Below, piece after piece: positions 22,501 through 34,425 of a stretch of 64,000 nt of DNA. The notes under the pieces were generated by a model. The model saw only the letters and a list, made by a program, of their open reading frames with translations, searched no databases and was not told the origin of the DNA. Origin of the DNA: Microplitis mediator (taxonomy: Eukaryota > Arthropoda > Insecta > Hymenoptera > Braconidae); NCBI RefSeq assembly GCF_029852145.1, contig NC_079969.1, positions 3,286,001 to 3,350,000 on the forward strand. Direction: 5' to 3'. Numbering within the stretch: position 1 is the stretch's first letter; every line of letters starts with the position of its first letter. The position numbers and the translations under genes were made by a program.

Positions 22501-23204
22501 AAAAAAAAAACAATAAATTCTCTACTAAAATAAAGTATAATACTCGTTATTTTAATAATGATCGCTTCAATCTGGTTATAAATTTCTACAGACAATGCAT
22601 TTTTATTATGTACTTGAAGATCGAAACGTTTTTCATGCAACGAAAATTAAAAAAATTTTGGTAATTTTACTGCTGAAGGGGTTTAATTCCGGAGGCTGGG
22701 GGTGGCCTAAGATTTTTAGCTGACATACCGACATCTATATACAAAACATTTCAAAAATCTCGTCATCCAGTGGATTTTTTACTTTCCAATTTTTTTTCCT
22801 TAAGCGAAAAACGTTTTGATCTTCAGTTACATTTTTTATTACAATCAAGAAAATATTTCTTGGCTCTAGAGTATTGTACTAGTGGTTTCATTTGACTCGC
22901 TTTTTTAGGATTCGAAGAAAGTCCTGCTGGTCTTCGAGTAAATGGAAATTACCTGGTATTTAATCAGCTCTGGGAAAATTATTGTATGAGCTTGTCTACT
23001 AAAATTTGCCTATAGAAGTCAGCAACTAGTGAAACTGATACTACTATAGATTAAAAAAAAAATATTATTACAAAGAAAACTTCTTTTAAATCAATAAAAT
23101 AATATTATTATTGTTATGATTATCAAAATTGTTTATTTGAATGAAAAAGAAAACAGATTATTTTTTCCATAATACAGTTGTTGAAGAACAAAGCTTAATA
23201 ATGA
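22501..23204. other. Intergenic, nothing recognised
   Basis: AT-rich sequence downstream of the copy B MATH/BTB gene. No open frame or clear repeat structure stands out. Confidence 0.5.
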
Positions 23205-24200
23205 TTAAACATTATGGATAATTGTCTTAAATTTTTCAAGAATTCCAAACATCAACTCAGGATTGCGTTTACACAGTTTCCTGAAATCACTTAAGATTAT
23301 TATTTTATCACGATTATTAATAATAAATGTCATAGCTCTTTGTTTTAAAATAACTGAATTATAAGTTTCTGACATTTCCAACAGCCTCAATACATTGTCA
23401 ATATTCAAATTAACACCTAATATCATAGCGCATTTATCCTTCAATGCATCTATTCTATAAGTTGTTGCGGTTTTAAAAAGTTCCATTAGAAGATCATTGT
23501 CATCAATGGCTTTTACCAATTTTCCGTGGTATAGAAATGTCAATAATTCATTGGCTACTTCAACTTTCATGTCGGGAAGACAAATACTATTTTCTCCAAA
23601 TTTCATTATGTTTGTTAATATCATTCCTTCAAATACTCGACTTTGAGATGCTAAAATAATTTTATGAGCTGGAAATTTTTTATCTTGTACTTTAATTACA
23701 ATGTCACTGAATTCTGTATTAAACAAATAGTTCCCTGTATGCTCATATAAATTTGGTGAATTTAATTCATCGACAAATCCATACCAGATTATTTTGCAAG
23801 AAATATTTAAATTAAAATTTCTGTATTGACAAAGCTTAGGCCTGCCCGAATAGGGGCAACGTTTGTCATCACTATAACAAACTTGTAAAAAGTGTACAGG
23901 GCATGATATGATATCAAAATCACATACATCTTTCCAATCAGAAATGTCTTTTATCATCCATTTCAAATTTTCAATTTCCAATTCAATAGTCGCTATTGCA
24001 GACCTTGTAAATGTTTTTGTAACTCTAAAATTTAACTTATTATTATCAGTTGGGAGTACAGAAATATAGAATTCTCCAAATGAATCAATCGACTTATCAT
24101 CTAAAAGTGACTTTTCTGAATTTACCCATTGATTTAGATATAACTTAAGAAATGAAAAATTTTTTGTGATTATTTTATGCGCTGTAAGCGATTCCATCAT
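23205..24200 (-). CDS. MATH/BTB-domain protein (speckle-type POZ-like), copy B
   Basis: A single exon of 331 residues. The start is the first of two adjacent ATGs at 24200. The MATH-like region (about 10-140) is recognisable mainly through IATIELEIENL and the shared IIWYGFVDELNSPNLY segment (about 137-152). The BTB domain covers about 155-260 (FSDIVIKVQDKKFPAHKIIL). A BACK-like helical tail runs to the end. The sister motif TTDMKESRENCINLP is altered here to TNIMKFGENSICLP, so this copy has diverged most at that position. The role is probably as a Cul3 adaptor, as for the family. It lies in tandem with copies C and D. Confidence 0.87.
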   Translation of the reverse strand: MMESLTAHKIITKNFSFLKLYLNQWVNSEKSLLDDKSIDSFGEFYISVLPTDNNKLNFRVTKTFTRSAIATIELEIENLKWMIKDISDWKDVCDFDIISCPVHFLQVCYSDDKRCPYSGRPKLCQYRNFNLNISCKIIWYGFVDELNSPNLYEHTGNYLFNTEFSDIVIKVQDKKFPAHKIILASQSRVFEGMILTNIMKFGENSICLPDMKVEVANELLTFLYHGKLVKAIDDNDLLMELFKTATTYRIDALKDKCAMILGVNLNIDNVLRLLEMSETYNSVILKQRAMTFIINNRDKIIILSDFRKLCKRNPELMFGILEKFKTIIHNV

Positions 24201-25314
24201 ACGCAGTTTTTACTTCAACGAGATGTTGCATTAAGTTTACATTTATTGAATATAATCTGCAAGAAATTAAATATTTTAATTAATCTATTCTGTAATTTTA
24301 TTTGTAATGGATAATTGAATTATTTAAAAAAGTAATAAAAAATTTAATAAATAAAATGTCGATATAGTGGAATACTTTTAGATGTAACCTATTTTACACT
24401 TACCGATTCTTTGATAGTATATTCAAATACTTGAATAATTATTATATCATGTATGTTTTATTTTGATTAATTGCTTTAATTATTTTATTTTGTAGAAAAT
24501 TTTTTTTTAATCAATTATAAGCAATTGCCAAAAAATATCTTAAAATGGAGGTACTGTTATAAAAATTACGATATTATACTATATGCAAAAAATAATCGAT
24601 TAATCGAAAATTCGAGTTGTTAGTTTTAATAATCGAAACTTTTTAGGGCTAGTTTTTCAAACCAGGTTTAATTTTAATCCGGGTTTAAATTATCATTGCT
24701 GGTATATCTTAATATTATTAAGGGCCAGTTTTTCAAACCGAGTTTATTTTTATCCGAATTTTAATTAATATTGTTAGTATATCTATACTAGACTGATTCA
24801 AAAAAATCGACTAATTTTTTTTTTCTTCATTATATCGAAAATATTGTTGGAAATGACGAAAAAAAAAATACTGTGAAAGTTTGAGCTCTTAATATTAATA
24901 TTAACAACTGCCGCATCGCAATTTTCTATTTCCCGTTTAAATAACATGGGAAAATTTATTTTTTAAGCTTTGGAATTTTGTAGCTCACGGTGGGACCAAT
25001 ATTTTTGAATGTTCAAGACCTATTCTTATGGGAAATTTGACGCTCTACAAAAAAGGTCTCTTATAATTTTTTGATATTGTTATTTCTTCAAAAGTAATTC
25101 GAAGTTAAAGTTAGATTGACGATAAATTTCTACATTTTTTAAATTTTTTGACGCAATCATCAACTTTATCCGAAAATTTTAAAGGACATTTTTTGTAGAG
25201 CATTTTATTTCCTACAACTTATCTTGGGGAAAATTTTCGATATTTCTCATAAGTCGTAAGTTATTCGCAATTAACTAAAAATTTAATATAATTTATTTTA
25301 AGCAACAAAATTTA
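24201..25314. other. Intergenic region between BTB copies B and C
   Basis: AT-rich. At about 24648-24790 an ~80-bp unit beginning AGGGCTAGTTTTTCAAACC is tandemly duplicated with divergence. The remainder shows no coding potential. Confidence 0.55.
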
Positions 25315-25558
25315 CACAGAAAAAAAGGATTTCTTGGCGCAAAAAATTTTTTCTTGTTCTAAGAAAATTTTTACTTGACCCAAGAAATTTTTTATATCAT
25401 AAAGTGAAAACAAAACTTTTCTTGGGATAAGAAAAAATTTTCTCGGAACAAGAAAAAAATTTTTTAAGCGAGAAAAAAATTCTTGAGCCAAGAAAAATTT
25501 TTGTCTTCAATTCATAATACAAAATATTTCTTGCGCCAAGAAATTCTTTTTTTCTGTG
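25315..25558. mobile_element. 244-bp TA-flanked MITE (CACAGAAAAAAAGG)
   Basis: The ends CACAGAAAAAAAGGATTTC and GAAATTCTTTTTTTCTGTG, with TTGGCGC/GCGCCAA just inside, are flanked by TA. A truncated relative ends near 27589 and a diverged one spans about 47601-47876. Confidence 0.85.
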
Positions 25559-25713
25559 TAGATTATTTAAGAAAATTTTTAGTTAATTGCAAATAACATA
25601 CTATATAATATAAGATAATAAATAATCAACAATGCCAATCAATAACAGTTTCTTTATTGACAAATTTACCGATACAATGTTAGTTAATAAAAAGAAATTT
25701 TCATAATATAAAA

Positions 25714-26685
25714 TTATGTTCTATAAAATTTTTCAATTCTTTCAATAATTTTTAATGTTAATTCTGATTTACGAATACATAATCCTTTAAAATCCTCTGA
25801 TGGAATAATGTCATCGCGATTGATAATGATAAATGTTGTCGCACGTTCTTTTAAAATCAATGAATTGTGGATTTCACTAATTTCTAGTAACATAACTACA
25901 TTAGTTACAGTCAACTTATTACTCAATATTACAGCGCAAATTTCTTTAAGTTTTTCTATTTGATACATTCCTGCGGTTTCAAATAATTGTAACGCAATAT
26001 CATCATCATCATGAGCTTTTACTACTTTACCATGATATAAAAAGTAAAGTAATTCATCAGCAACTTCAGCATCAATATTCGGAAGATTAATACAATTTTC
26101 TCGCGATTCTTTCATGTCAGTTGTCAAGATTTTTTTGAACACAGGGCTTTGAGATGCTAAAATAATTTTGTGTGCTTTGAATTCTTTATCTTTAACTTTG
26201 ATAGTAATATCGGTGAATTTTAAATTGTTCAAATAATGTTGAGTATTTTTATATAAATTCGGTGAATTTAATTCATCAACGAAACCATACCAAATTATTT
26301 TACAAGAAATATTTAAATCATAATTAAAATTAATATCACGAGAGTGCGATGATGCAATATGTTCTGAACATTCTTGAATACGTACTGGACATAAAATATC
26401 ATCAAAACTACAATTTTCTGTCCAGTCACTAAAGTCTTTTATTATTCGATCCATTCCATCCACTTGTAATTCAATAGTTACATTTGCTGACTTGGTAACG
26501 ACTTTAGTAATTTTGATATTTAATTTATTTTCAGAATTTAATAATGCAGAGAGATAAATTTCTCCATAAGGAGGAGAGTTTATAATGTTGACACGATTTG
26601 AATCTGCCGATTGGTTTCTCCTTCGCAATCTTATTATAAATTTTTTATCTATCACTTCTGCATCTTCTGGATGTAATTGACTCAT
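25714..26685 (-). CDS. MATH/BTB-domain protein (speckle-type POZ-like), copy C
   Basis: A single exon of 323 residues from the ATG at 26685. The MATH-like part is about 12-135 and shares IIWYGFVDELNSPNLY. The BTB domain is about 148-255, starting FTDITIKVKDKEFKAHK and including LTTDMKESRENCINLP. A BACK-like tail continues to residue 323. Copies B, C and D are same-strand neighbours 1.5-1.8 kb apart, which implies tandem duplication. By family knowledge the product would link a bound substrate to Cullin-3; the target is unknown. Confidence 0.87.
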   Translation of the reverse strand: MSQLHPEDAEVIDKKFIIRLRRRNQSADSNRVNIINSPPYGEIYLSALLNSENKLNIKITKVVTKSANVTIELQVDGMDRIIKDFSDWTENCSFDDILCPVRIQECSEHIASSHSRDINFNYDLNISCKIIWYGFVDELNSPNLYKNTQHYLNNLKFTDITIKVKDKEFKAHKIILASQSPVFKKILTTDMKESRENCINLPNIDAEVADELLYFLYHGKVVKAHDDDDIALQLFETAGMYQIEKLKEICAVILSNKLTVTNVVMLLEISEIHNSLILKERATTFIIINRDDIIPSEDFKGLCIRKSELTLKIIERIEKFYRT

Positions 26686-28491
26686 TTTTTTTTTTTTTTT
26701 AACAAAACAATTAATTGTTTTTATTCCAAGTTTAGTGAATATCTGTAATGATTAAAATTTTTTAATTAATTAATATTTCAAAAATGCATTTGATTTATTT
26801 TAAAAACGATAAATTTAATAAAATTGCACCTACAGCTTTTTAAATTTTCTACATGTGCATTTTTTTTTATATTGTTGAAAAAAAAAATTGAAAATTGTCT
26901 GCTAACTTCAGGATCATAATAAATTTTATGATACTGAAGTTAACTGACGTCTGATAATTTTTGGATGAAAAAAAATTGGAAAAAAAAATATTCAAAAAAT
27001 TGCACCTACAATATTTTTAATTTTCTACATGTGCGAATTTTTAGTTTTTTTTTGGGATTGATTTATTGAAAAAAAAAAAAAACAGAAAATTGTTAATTGT
27101 TTATTATGTTGAGGATCATATAAATTTTTAGTTCATCATAAAGAATGAATAAAATTATTTAATTATCAAAAATTAATATTATTAATATCTAATAAAATTA
27201 TTTACCGTTTTCAATTCAATAAATAAAAGGTTTAATATTTTTTTAATGGTTATTTAATAAATTGCGTCGCAATAGAAACTTGATCTCTTACCGTACGTTG
27301 CCTCAGATAACTGGTGAAAAATTATACCTAGTAACTTTTTTTTATTCAAGATGCCAAGTCTTAAAAATCACTAGTTATTATTACTACCAAAATTAAATAT
27401 CAGAATATATTGCAAATTGAAAATTCCCAACTTAATTCGTCTACAGTTTATATGAATTAAAGACAGAAATGTTCTTAGAACTGGAAAAAATTTCTTGGCG
27501 AAAGAATTTTTTTCTCGTTTCAAAAATATTTGTTTTCAATTTATAATTTAAAAATTTTTTGCGCCAAGAAATTCTTTTTTTCTGTGTATACACGAAATAT
27601 ATACAGAAACTTAGAATATAGTTCCAAAATTTTAAGTCTATATTTTTTACGATGGTAAAAATTACTGAAAGTATTTGATGAATTTTTTGAAACAAAATTT
27701 TACAATCATTAAAAGTATAATTAAAATAATATTTTCAAAATTTTTTAAGCTTTTAAATTATTTTCAAAATTTAATTCATTTGAGAATAAGAAACGAAGAT
27801 TAATTTTGTCAACGACTTTTCTTAATAAATTGAAATTTTTTATGTAATTGTATAGAGAATTGTAAGCTCTTTGAAATGAGTACCAACAACCTGCTTTTAT
27901 TTTAAACACATCAAAAGTCATACATATATTTAAATATATAGCTTTCAGATAAATTAATATATAAATATGTCTTGTTGGTACTCGTTTAAAAGGGCATTCA
28001 ATTTTATATTAATCTACAGGGTTCAAAATTTTTTTTCATCAATTTTCAATATCATCATTTTTTTTTGCCTCATGTAAATCTAATGAACTTACGTATTTAT
28101 TTATGTATATAATATATGCTTATACTCATTAATTTAGTTTATGCTAGATACCTATTATGACGTCGTTTGTATACGTTATCATCCACAAAAAAACAAAAAG
28201 TAAACAATATAGTAACTGAAACATATGACTAATGCAAGAATGTCAAGGGTAAAAAATATATTCTTACAAATAAGATATGCTTAAATTAATTTTTTTTTTT
28301 TTTAAGTAGAATCTTTGATTACAATCAATTAATTCGATTGCAAGAAAGAATTATTGGCAGATTAAATTTAGATTATTTTGTATTTCAAAGTAAAAAAAAT
28401 TTTTTTTATTATTAAATATTTCAATTATGAAATTTAAGTACAGAGACAGAACAATAATAATAATTAATAAAATGTTATAAAAAATTATATT
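26686..28491. other. Intergenic region between BTB copies C and D
   Basis: AT-rich. It holds the truncated MITE ending at 27589 (TTCTTTTTTTCTGTG) and a foldback at about 27872-27990 with facing ATGAGTACCAACA and TGTTGGTACTCGT words. Near 26830-26880 and 27000-27060 a phrase around TACATGTGC is duplicated. No gene is seen. Confidence 0.55.
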
Positions 28492-29463
28492 TTAAATTAT
28501 ATCATTAAAAATTGTAAAGAATTTGAACATAAATTCAGGTTTAATCAGACAAAATTCTTTAAAATTATCTGAAAGAATAATTTCTTTTCGATTAATCCGA
28601 ATAAATGCCTTTGATAGATGATACAAAATAAACGAATCATATTTTTTAGCATTTTCATACAACATCAATACATTATCAACTGTCATACTTTTACTCAAAA
28701 GTAAACCACAAATATTATTTAAGTTAGATAATTGATATAAATGTCCAACTTCCAGTAATTTTAATAACATTTCATTATTTTCACAAGCTTTATCCAATTC
28801 GCCATGATATAAAAAGTAAAGTAATTCTTCAGCAACTTCGACATCAAGCTCTGGAAGATTGATACAATTTTCTCTCGATTCTTTCATGTCAGTTGTTAAC
28901 ATTTTTTCAAATACAGAGCTTTGAGAAACTAATATAATTTTATGTGCTGGATATTCTTTGTCTTTGACTTTTATCATAACGTCACTCAATGTAGAATTGT
29001 TTAAATAATTTTTAAGATTTTTATAAGCATTAGAAGTGAAATCATCGAAAAATCCGTACCAGATTATTTTGCAAGAAATATTGACATTATATTCGTACTT
29101 ATGGATGTGATTAATGGTTCTGAAACCTCCAGGTTTACATCCATAACAGTTCCAAAAGTCGTGAGGCAGTGTCATATTCTTAAAACCACACGATTCCTCC
29201 CATTCATCAAAATTTTGTATAACCGAATCTTGATCACTCATTTTTAGCTCAATGGTCGCAATTGCCGATTTAATGAAAGTTTTTCTTATTGTGACATTCA
29301 ATTTATTACAGTAATGCCGTATTCCAGAAATATAAACTTGACCGCAAGAAGCATCATCTATTAAATCGACTTTTTTTGAATCAATCCATTCATCTTCATT
29401 CGATAGATGTAGTACAAAATCTTTAATAATAATGACATTATTCCGTGTTGAAGATTGACTCAT
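28492..29463 (-). CDS. MATH/BTB-domain protein (speckle-type POZ-like), copy D
   Basis: A single exon of 323 residues from the ATG at 29463. The MATH-like region (about 10-140) has a cysteine cluster at 106-109 and ends in IIWYGFFDDFTSNAYKNL. The BTB domain is about 150-257 (LSDVMIKVKDKEYPAHK, then LTTDMKESRENCINLP). The helical tail is as in copy C. The stop falls on ATAATT-rich sequence about 1 kb past a gene-free stretch. Function is inferred from the family as a Cul3 substrate adaptor. Confidence 0.87.
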   Translation of the reverse strand: MSQSSTRNNVIIIKDFVLHLSNEDEWIDSKKVDLIDDASCGQVYISGIRHYCNKLNVTIRKTFIKSAIATIELKMSDQDSVIQNFDEWEESCGFKNMTLPHDFWNCYGCKPGGFRTINHIHKYEYNVNISCKIIWYGFFDDFTSNAYKNLKNYLNNSTLSDVMIKVKDKEYPAHKIILVSQSSVFEKMLTTDMKESRENCINLPELDVEVAEELLYFLYHGELDKACENNEMLLKLLEVGHLYQLSNLNNICGLLLSKSMTVDNVLMLYENAKKYDSFILYHLSKAFIRINRKEIILSDNFKEFCLIKPEFMFKFFTIFNDII

Positions 29464-29606
29464 TTTGGATATTTTTTAATAAAAAAATGAACGCACTCTT
29501 AAAATGTTTTAATCTGTAAGCATTAAACTCAATTAAAATAACAAATAAGGTAAGAGATCCAGTACCTGATTATGGAACTAGTACCCGATTACTCATGAAT
29601 TTGTAT

Positions 29607-30360
29607 AGGGGAGGGTGGGGCAGAGCGGCCCCCCTAAGCCAATTATTATTTTTTGTGGCTTTCAACCATAGGATCACTTTACTTTTGTCCTATTTCGAAC
29701 AAATTTATGGATATTTTGCCAAAATTCTGAAAAATTTTTTTTTTTTTTTTGTGGGGCAGAGCAGGGCCCCCCTTCAAAAAGTGATAAAAAAAAAATTTTT
29801 TTTCGTTTTTTTTTTTTTTAAATTGTTTTCATCATTAAGAATGTATTTCTTTCTCTTGACAACTATCTTTGGTTTTATATTACTCGAAAAAAATTTTTTA
29901 AAGCGTAAAAAATCGTTCACTCTCGATTACCTTAATTACTAATTGTTATTTAATAAAAAAAAAAATCAATTCTATAATTTTACTTTATTTCAAAAATTTA
30001 TCAACTAAAAAAAAAAATTTAATTTTTATAAATTTTTAGTGACCAAATTTGCCTCTTACATAGAGAAACGGCCGAAAAATATGAAAAAATAATTTTTTCG
30101 GAAGTTTCGGCTGGTCCATTTTGCCCCAGGTGTTATGCGTAGGGCTAGAAATGTGGAATTATAATAATTTTTTTTTAATTTGACGATAAAAATATGAAAA
30201 AATCACTTTTTCAAAATTTTGGGCTTGTCCATTTTGCCCCAAATGTCATGCGTAGGGGTAAAAATGCGCAAACATATCGGATTTATAGTAATTAGTCGAA
30301 AAAAAAAAAATTTATTTTTGGTCAAAATTTCAGGGGGGCCGCTCTGCCCCACCCTCCCCT
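29607..30360. mobile_element. 754-bp TIR element (AGGGGAGGGTGGGGCAGAGC)
   Basis: Its ~30-bp GC-rich ends are mirror images (AGGGGAGGGTGGGGCAGAGC and GCTCTGCCCCACCCTCCCCT), with AT on both flanks. Two internal copies of TCCATTTTGCCCCA lie near 30115 and 30230. An open frame at 29595-29942 starts outside the element and is low-complexity; it is not a gene. Confidence 0.85.
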
Positions 30361-30762
30361 ATCTATATTTAGTAAATTTGACTAAATGAAGATATACAAA
30401 TACATGAAGTGATCGGTTACTAGTTCTCTGAGTGGGTACTAGATCTTTTACCTTATTCATAAAAAAAATTTTATCGATTACAAAATAAATAGCTTATAGG
30501 TTATAAGAGATACTTACGATGGAAATGATTAATCGTTATTTAATTATTTATCTAAACTTGAATAAAACAAATCGTTAACTTTAGATATTATGAGCAACTT
30601 AAATTTATGTAATAATTATAAACTTATTAAAACAACGCATCAGAAATTCATATATATATATATATACTATTAGTGTTTATACATTTTCATATATGCTGAT
30701 TATGTATGGTCTTTAGAAAGACTGTATAGTTAGTAGTCAGACTACTGAATACTACTGATATG

Positions 30763-30870
30763 AGCAGTGCAGCCGGATCGTGCGATATTTTTACCCCTTC
30801 CCGTAGTGAAATAGCTTGGAGTGCAATGACAGGAGGGGGTAAAAATATCGCAAAATCTGGCTGCACTGCT
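30763..30870. repeat. 108-bp foldback
   Basis: AGCAGTGCAGCCGG and CGATATTTTTACCCC on the left face GGGGTAAAAATATCG and CTGGCTGCACTGCT on the right. Open frames across it on the minus strand are accidental. Confidence 0.8.
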
Positions 30871-32104
30871 ACTAAGAGTTTGCTCATCATTTAATGGTGG
30901 GGGTATGGAAATTAACGCTCTCAGGTTCAGCTGCTCCAATATATGTATGAAGTGTTGAGTCCGCAAAACAATCATCTTTTCTCCCACTACTTGGCTATGA
31001 TGGTCGATGATACGTGCTATCGAGTGGTATATTTTACAATGTACATGAGAAAAATTTATATATTTACTACATATCCTCACAGTATCAAACTTTTTGGGTG
31101 ATTTTTACTAAAAATTTATCTGCGTGAATAGAAAACAAGTAGGGTAAGAGCACCAAAAATATTTATTAAAGTCAAAGTAACTAGTTCTGGATTACAAATA
31201 GATACTTCGTAAAATATTTTGGGGAATATATTTCTATAAGTAATAAAAAACAAAGCACCACAATCTAAAAAAAACACCAAATCTAATCGCAGTTACGTTA
31301 ATTACTTAGACGTGTCATTGGTGTTTATAAAATTATGAGCAAGGTGAGCACGATTGTGATAACTTTTTGAAGATAAAATGTAACAAAGAAAAAAATAAGA
31401 CAATTAACTAGTATTAATAATAATAATTATAAAGGAAAATTTACAAAAAATATCACAAACGATGCAAACGTAGGAAAACAATTAAATAAATATGAAGAAG
31501 ATAGAGCGCGTGAAATTCTGCGTTAAATGAGTACCCACATGATAGATTTAAAAAGTAGTCGAAATTTGATATATTTAAAGTTTTAAAAATATAAAGAAAT
31601 ATGACTATCATAAAATATGTCGATGTGGGTACTCATTTTGAAGGGAATTGAGAGATTATTTAAAAATTTTTGGTGCGAGTAGAATTTTATTTAAAATCGA
31701 AAAATTTTTATAATCTATTTTTTATTTTAATCTAAAACTCATTACTTTGTCTTATCAATGTTTTAAGTGATGTAGATGTAATTCTTTGTTCCATCGGTTA
31801 TCAAATGAACTGCGTTGTTTTTTTCCAAATTACTTCGATTAAAACTTATAACTACATCTACATACTCACTGGAATATTACATGATAAAAAAAAACCAGTA
31901 AACAATTATTCTGACCTTGAAAAACAAGGTCAAGATTAAGGGAAAGTCCCAAAATAATGGAATCTGAGTTAATGGAGTTCGACTGTAATATATATAGTCA
32001 TTTGGGGTAGAAGTGCGTATATTTCGTTAAATTTTTATGAAATTAAAAATTTCAAGTGGAATAAAATAAAACAAACATCCCAATATAAGGGTAAGTGTAC
32101 GCTG

Positions 32105-32235
32105 TCTTGGTCTTGCATTCTCGGTCTTGGTTTCAGTCTTGTTCTTGTTCATTCGGTCTTGGTCTTGGTCTTGCTAGTGTTTGTATGATCTTGGTCTTGG
32201 TCTTGGTCTTGCAAAATCGCAAGACCAAGACAGAT
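32105..32235. repeat. CTTGGT microsatellite with terminal palindrome
   Basis: Imperfect runs of GGTCTT are broken twice and end in CTTGGTCTTGCAAAATCGCA with AGACCAAG facing it. Confidence 0.85.
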
Positions 32236-32542
32236 TTTGCTCATCACTAATGGAAATCAAAGCGGCATAAAATGCCGCCAAGTAACAGAGAATTAAAAAA
32301 TCTGAAAAACGGTTGTCCCTGCGAGTCAGCCCCGAAACAGTCTCTTCGAGCTCGAAAACATTACTGTGAATATATTTTCGAGCTCGACAATACTCTTTCA
32401 TGCAATGGTTTTTTCGAGCGTGAAGTAGTCGCGTGGAAAAGCAAGAATGGACGGTTCGGACGCGAAGGAGGGATATCAGGTGTCGAAATATTAGTCGAAG
32501 ACAACAGAAGAGGGGAAAATTCAAATAGGCACTGAAATCGAC

Positions 32543-32550
32543 TATAAGTA
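32543..32550 (+). promoter_or_regulatory. Probable TATA box of knottin copy 3
   Basis: TATAAGTA, one base different from the TATAAATA of the other leaders, is followed by CAGTGGCCTGTAAAGTC. The coding start is about 1.3 kb downstream, again suggesting a spliced leader. Confidence 0.4.
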
Positions 32551-33822
32551 CAGTGGCCTGTAAAGTCAACCATTAACAGTAAATTCATTTTCTCGGAGTT
32601 ATTACCTGTCAGACAATACCCATCTTTGGTCAACAATAATTATTAAGTAAGTAATTCATATTGAATAAAATATATATACTAAACTTGTGCGAATTTATAT
32701 TTGAATATATAATGAACTAATTTATAGTAAATCCAAATTATTCGTTTATTTTAGAATTATTTCATTTAAATCCGAATACTCGGTTTGAATTTTAAATATT
32801 AAACTTCAACTCACATAATATGATAAATTATGAACAAATTTTGACAATAATTTACCAATAGTTCTAATTTAAATCGAATACTTCAAAAACTCACAAATCC
32901 TTGAGTGAACGAAATGATTAAAAAATTTGTAATACTTTCAAATAATTTTTATTCATATTTTTGTGATTCGAAAGTATTCAGAATGATTAAAAATTTTGAA
33001 TATTGGGTTCTCACTATTTGATTAAATTGAACTTCTGCACAAGTTCTCAATTATTTATTATTAATGGTTTTTATATTCGCATCAAATTTTTGTTATTTGA
33101 AAGCTAAAAAGCTTCTAATTTATCTGTAGAAAATTAACAACTGAATCATTAAACCGGTTGATTAATCAAAATTATAATTATTGTTGATTAATCAGATTAT
33201 AATTATAATCTCGAGATACGTCGTTTTGTCATAACAGGGCAGATTTGTGGCCACTATTCCGTTTTTGGACATTTAATATATATTAATTTTGATACGTAGA
33301 AAAGTTTAATAATAAACTTTCACAGTAATTTTTTAATAACACATTAAAAAATTAATTAAATCAATGCTCATTTTAAAAAATATTTTATCTCAAATTTTTG
33401 AAGTGTCCAAAACTGGCTCTTAAGTCGTCGAAAATTATATTTCTACTCTATACTGAGTCAATTTATTAGAACTTACAAAATTATATAAAAATATTATCAT
33501 TGCATCGTAAATAAATTGAAGTAGAATTACCTCATATGAGTATCGAAACTAATATATATATTAACCAAAAATAAAAATTTCGAAATTTGTTAATTTATAA
33601 ACCCGTTACGTGCGGGTACTCATTAATCGTAGAATTTAAATTTCTGCGCAAATCCGTTATTTATTATTAATAGTTTTTATATTTGCATAAAGTTTTTATT
33701 TTTCAAAAGCTAGAAAGCTTTTATTTTATGTATAAAAAATTAACAACCGAAACATAAAACCTATTGATTTATCAAAAACTAAAATTATCTAGCTTGGGAT
33801 CAGATCAATTTCGATTGAAAAA

Positions 33823-34207
33823 ATGTCAAAGATACTATTTGGATTTATTGCCGTTCTTGTTGTTATTGCAATGATGCAAGTCACTGTCGAAGCTTGCAGT
33901 TCATCGAAGGAAAAACCTTGCGTAGGCGGCGGACAACCGGTAAGCATAAAATTCGTAAATGAATAGATATAATAAATTCATTATTTGAAATGTTTTATGA
34001 TAAAATTTTGAAAAATTCTACAAAATTAATTAACATTATTATTGTTAGTGCTCTGGAAATGACGATTGCTGTTCAAAAACCTGCATTGGGCGAATTGATT
34101 TAAGCGTCAATCCCCCTGTACAGCACCAAGCTACATGCAGTGAAAAAGAAATAATTTTTGACCCGTCAAAGAGAGTAAAATCAATCGAGTTTCACACTGA
34201 TAAATAA
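33823..34207 (+). CDS. Secreted cystine-knot (knottin-like) peptide, copy 3
   Basis: Two exons: 33823-33939 (39 codons) and 34049-34207 (52 codons plus stop), phase 0, 91 residues. The signal peptide is nearly identical to those of copies 1 and 2. The knot cysteines are C33-x6-C40-x5-C46-C47-x3-C51-x17-C69. An extra cysteine, C25, lies next to the predicted signal cleavage site. There is a charged tail of about 22 residues absent from the sisters. The 109-bp intron is free of transposons and preserves the empty site for the element in copy 2, so it is closest to the ancestral structure. The fold is inferred from cysteine order; the target is unknown. Confidence 0.75.
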
Positions 34208-34312
34208 ACGTATTCTTACTTCAAGAATCTCAGTATAATTTCTACTACAGTAATACTGAGTTTTATTGTGGAACTAGAAATATTGTCTAACCCCAGACAG
34301 CATTCAAATCGG

Positions 34313-34425
34313 ACCCGTATGAAAATAACATATATGGTCAAAATATATGTAAAAATATATGATAAATATCAGAACTATATTTTCTGATATATTTTTTTTT
34401 ATATTAAAAAATATAATACTCATCT
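34313..34425. mobile_element. Truncated copy of the CCCGTATG element
   Basis: It matches the first ~110 bases of the 833-bp elements at 35651 and 45566, including CCCGTATGAAAATAAC, then switches abruptly to unrelated sequence. Confidence 0.75.

Larger units (their letters stand above)
31480..33600. repeat. Duplicated knottin-leader block upstream of copy 3
   Basis: 31490-31900 resembles 2820-3230, and 32450-33600 carries the knottin leader in plus orientation. A CTTGGT/TTGGTC microsatellite (32105-32235) ends in a small palindrome. The opposite-strand frames at 32174-32636 are the mirror of the leader and are not credible genes. Confidence 0.6.

Noticed and set aside
29595..29942. 115-codon plus-strand frame rich in Phe
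   Set aside because: It runs through poly-T tracts of a transposon and starts outside it; low complexity only.
30687..31080. Two overlapping minus-strand frames of 67 and 112 codons
   Set aside because: Both read through a foldback and show no family features.
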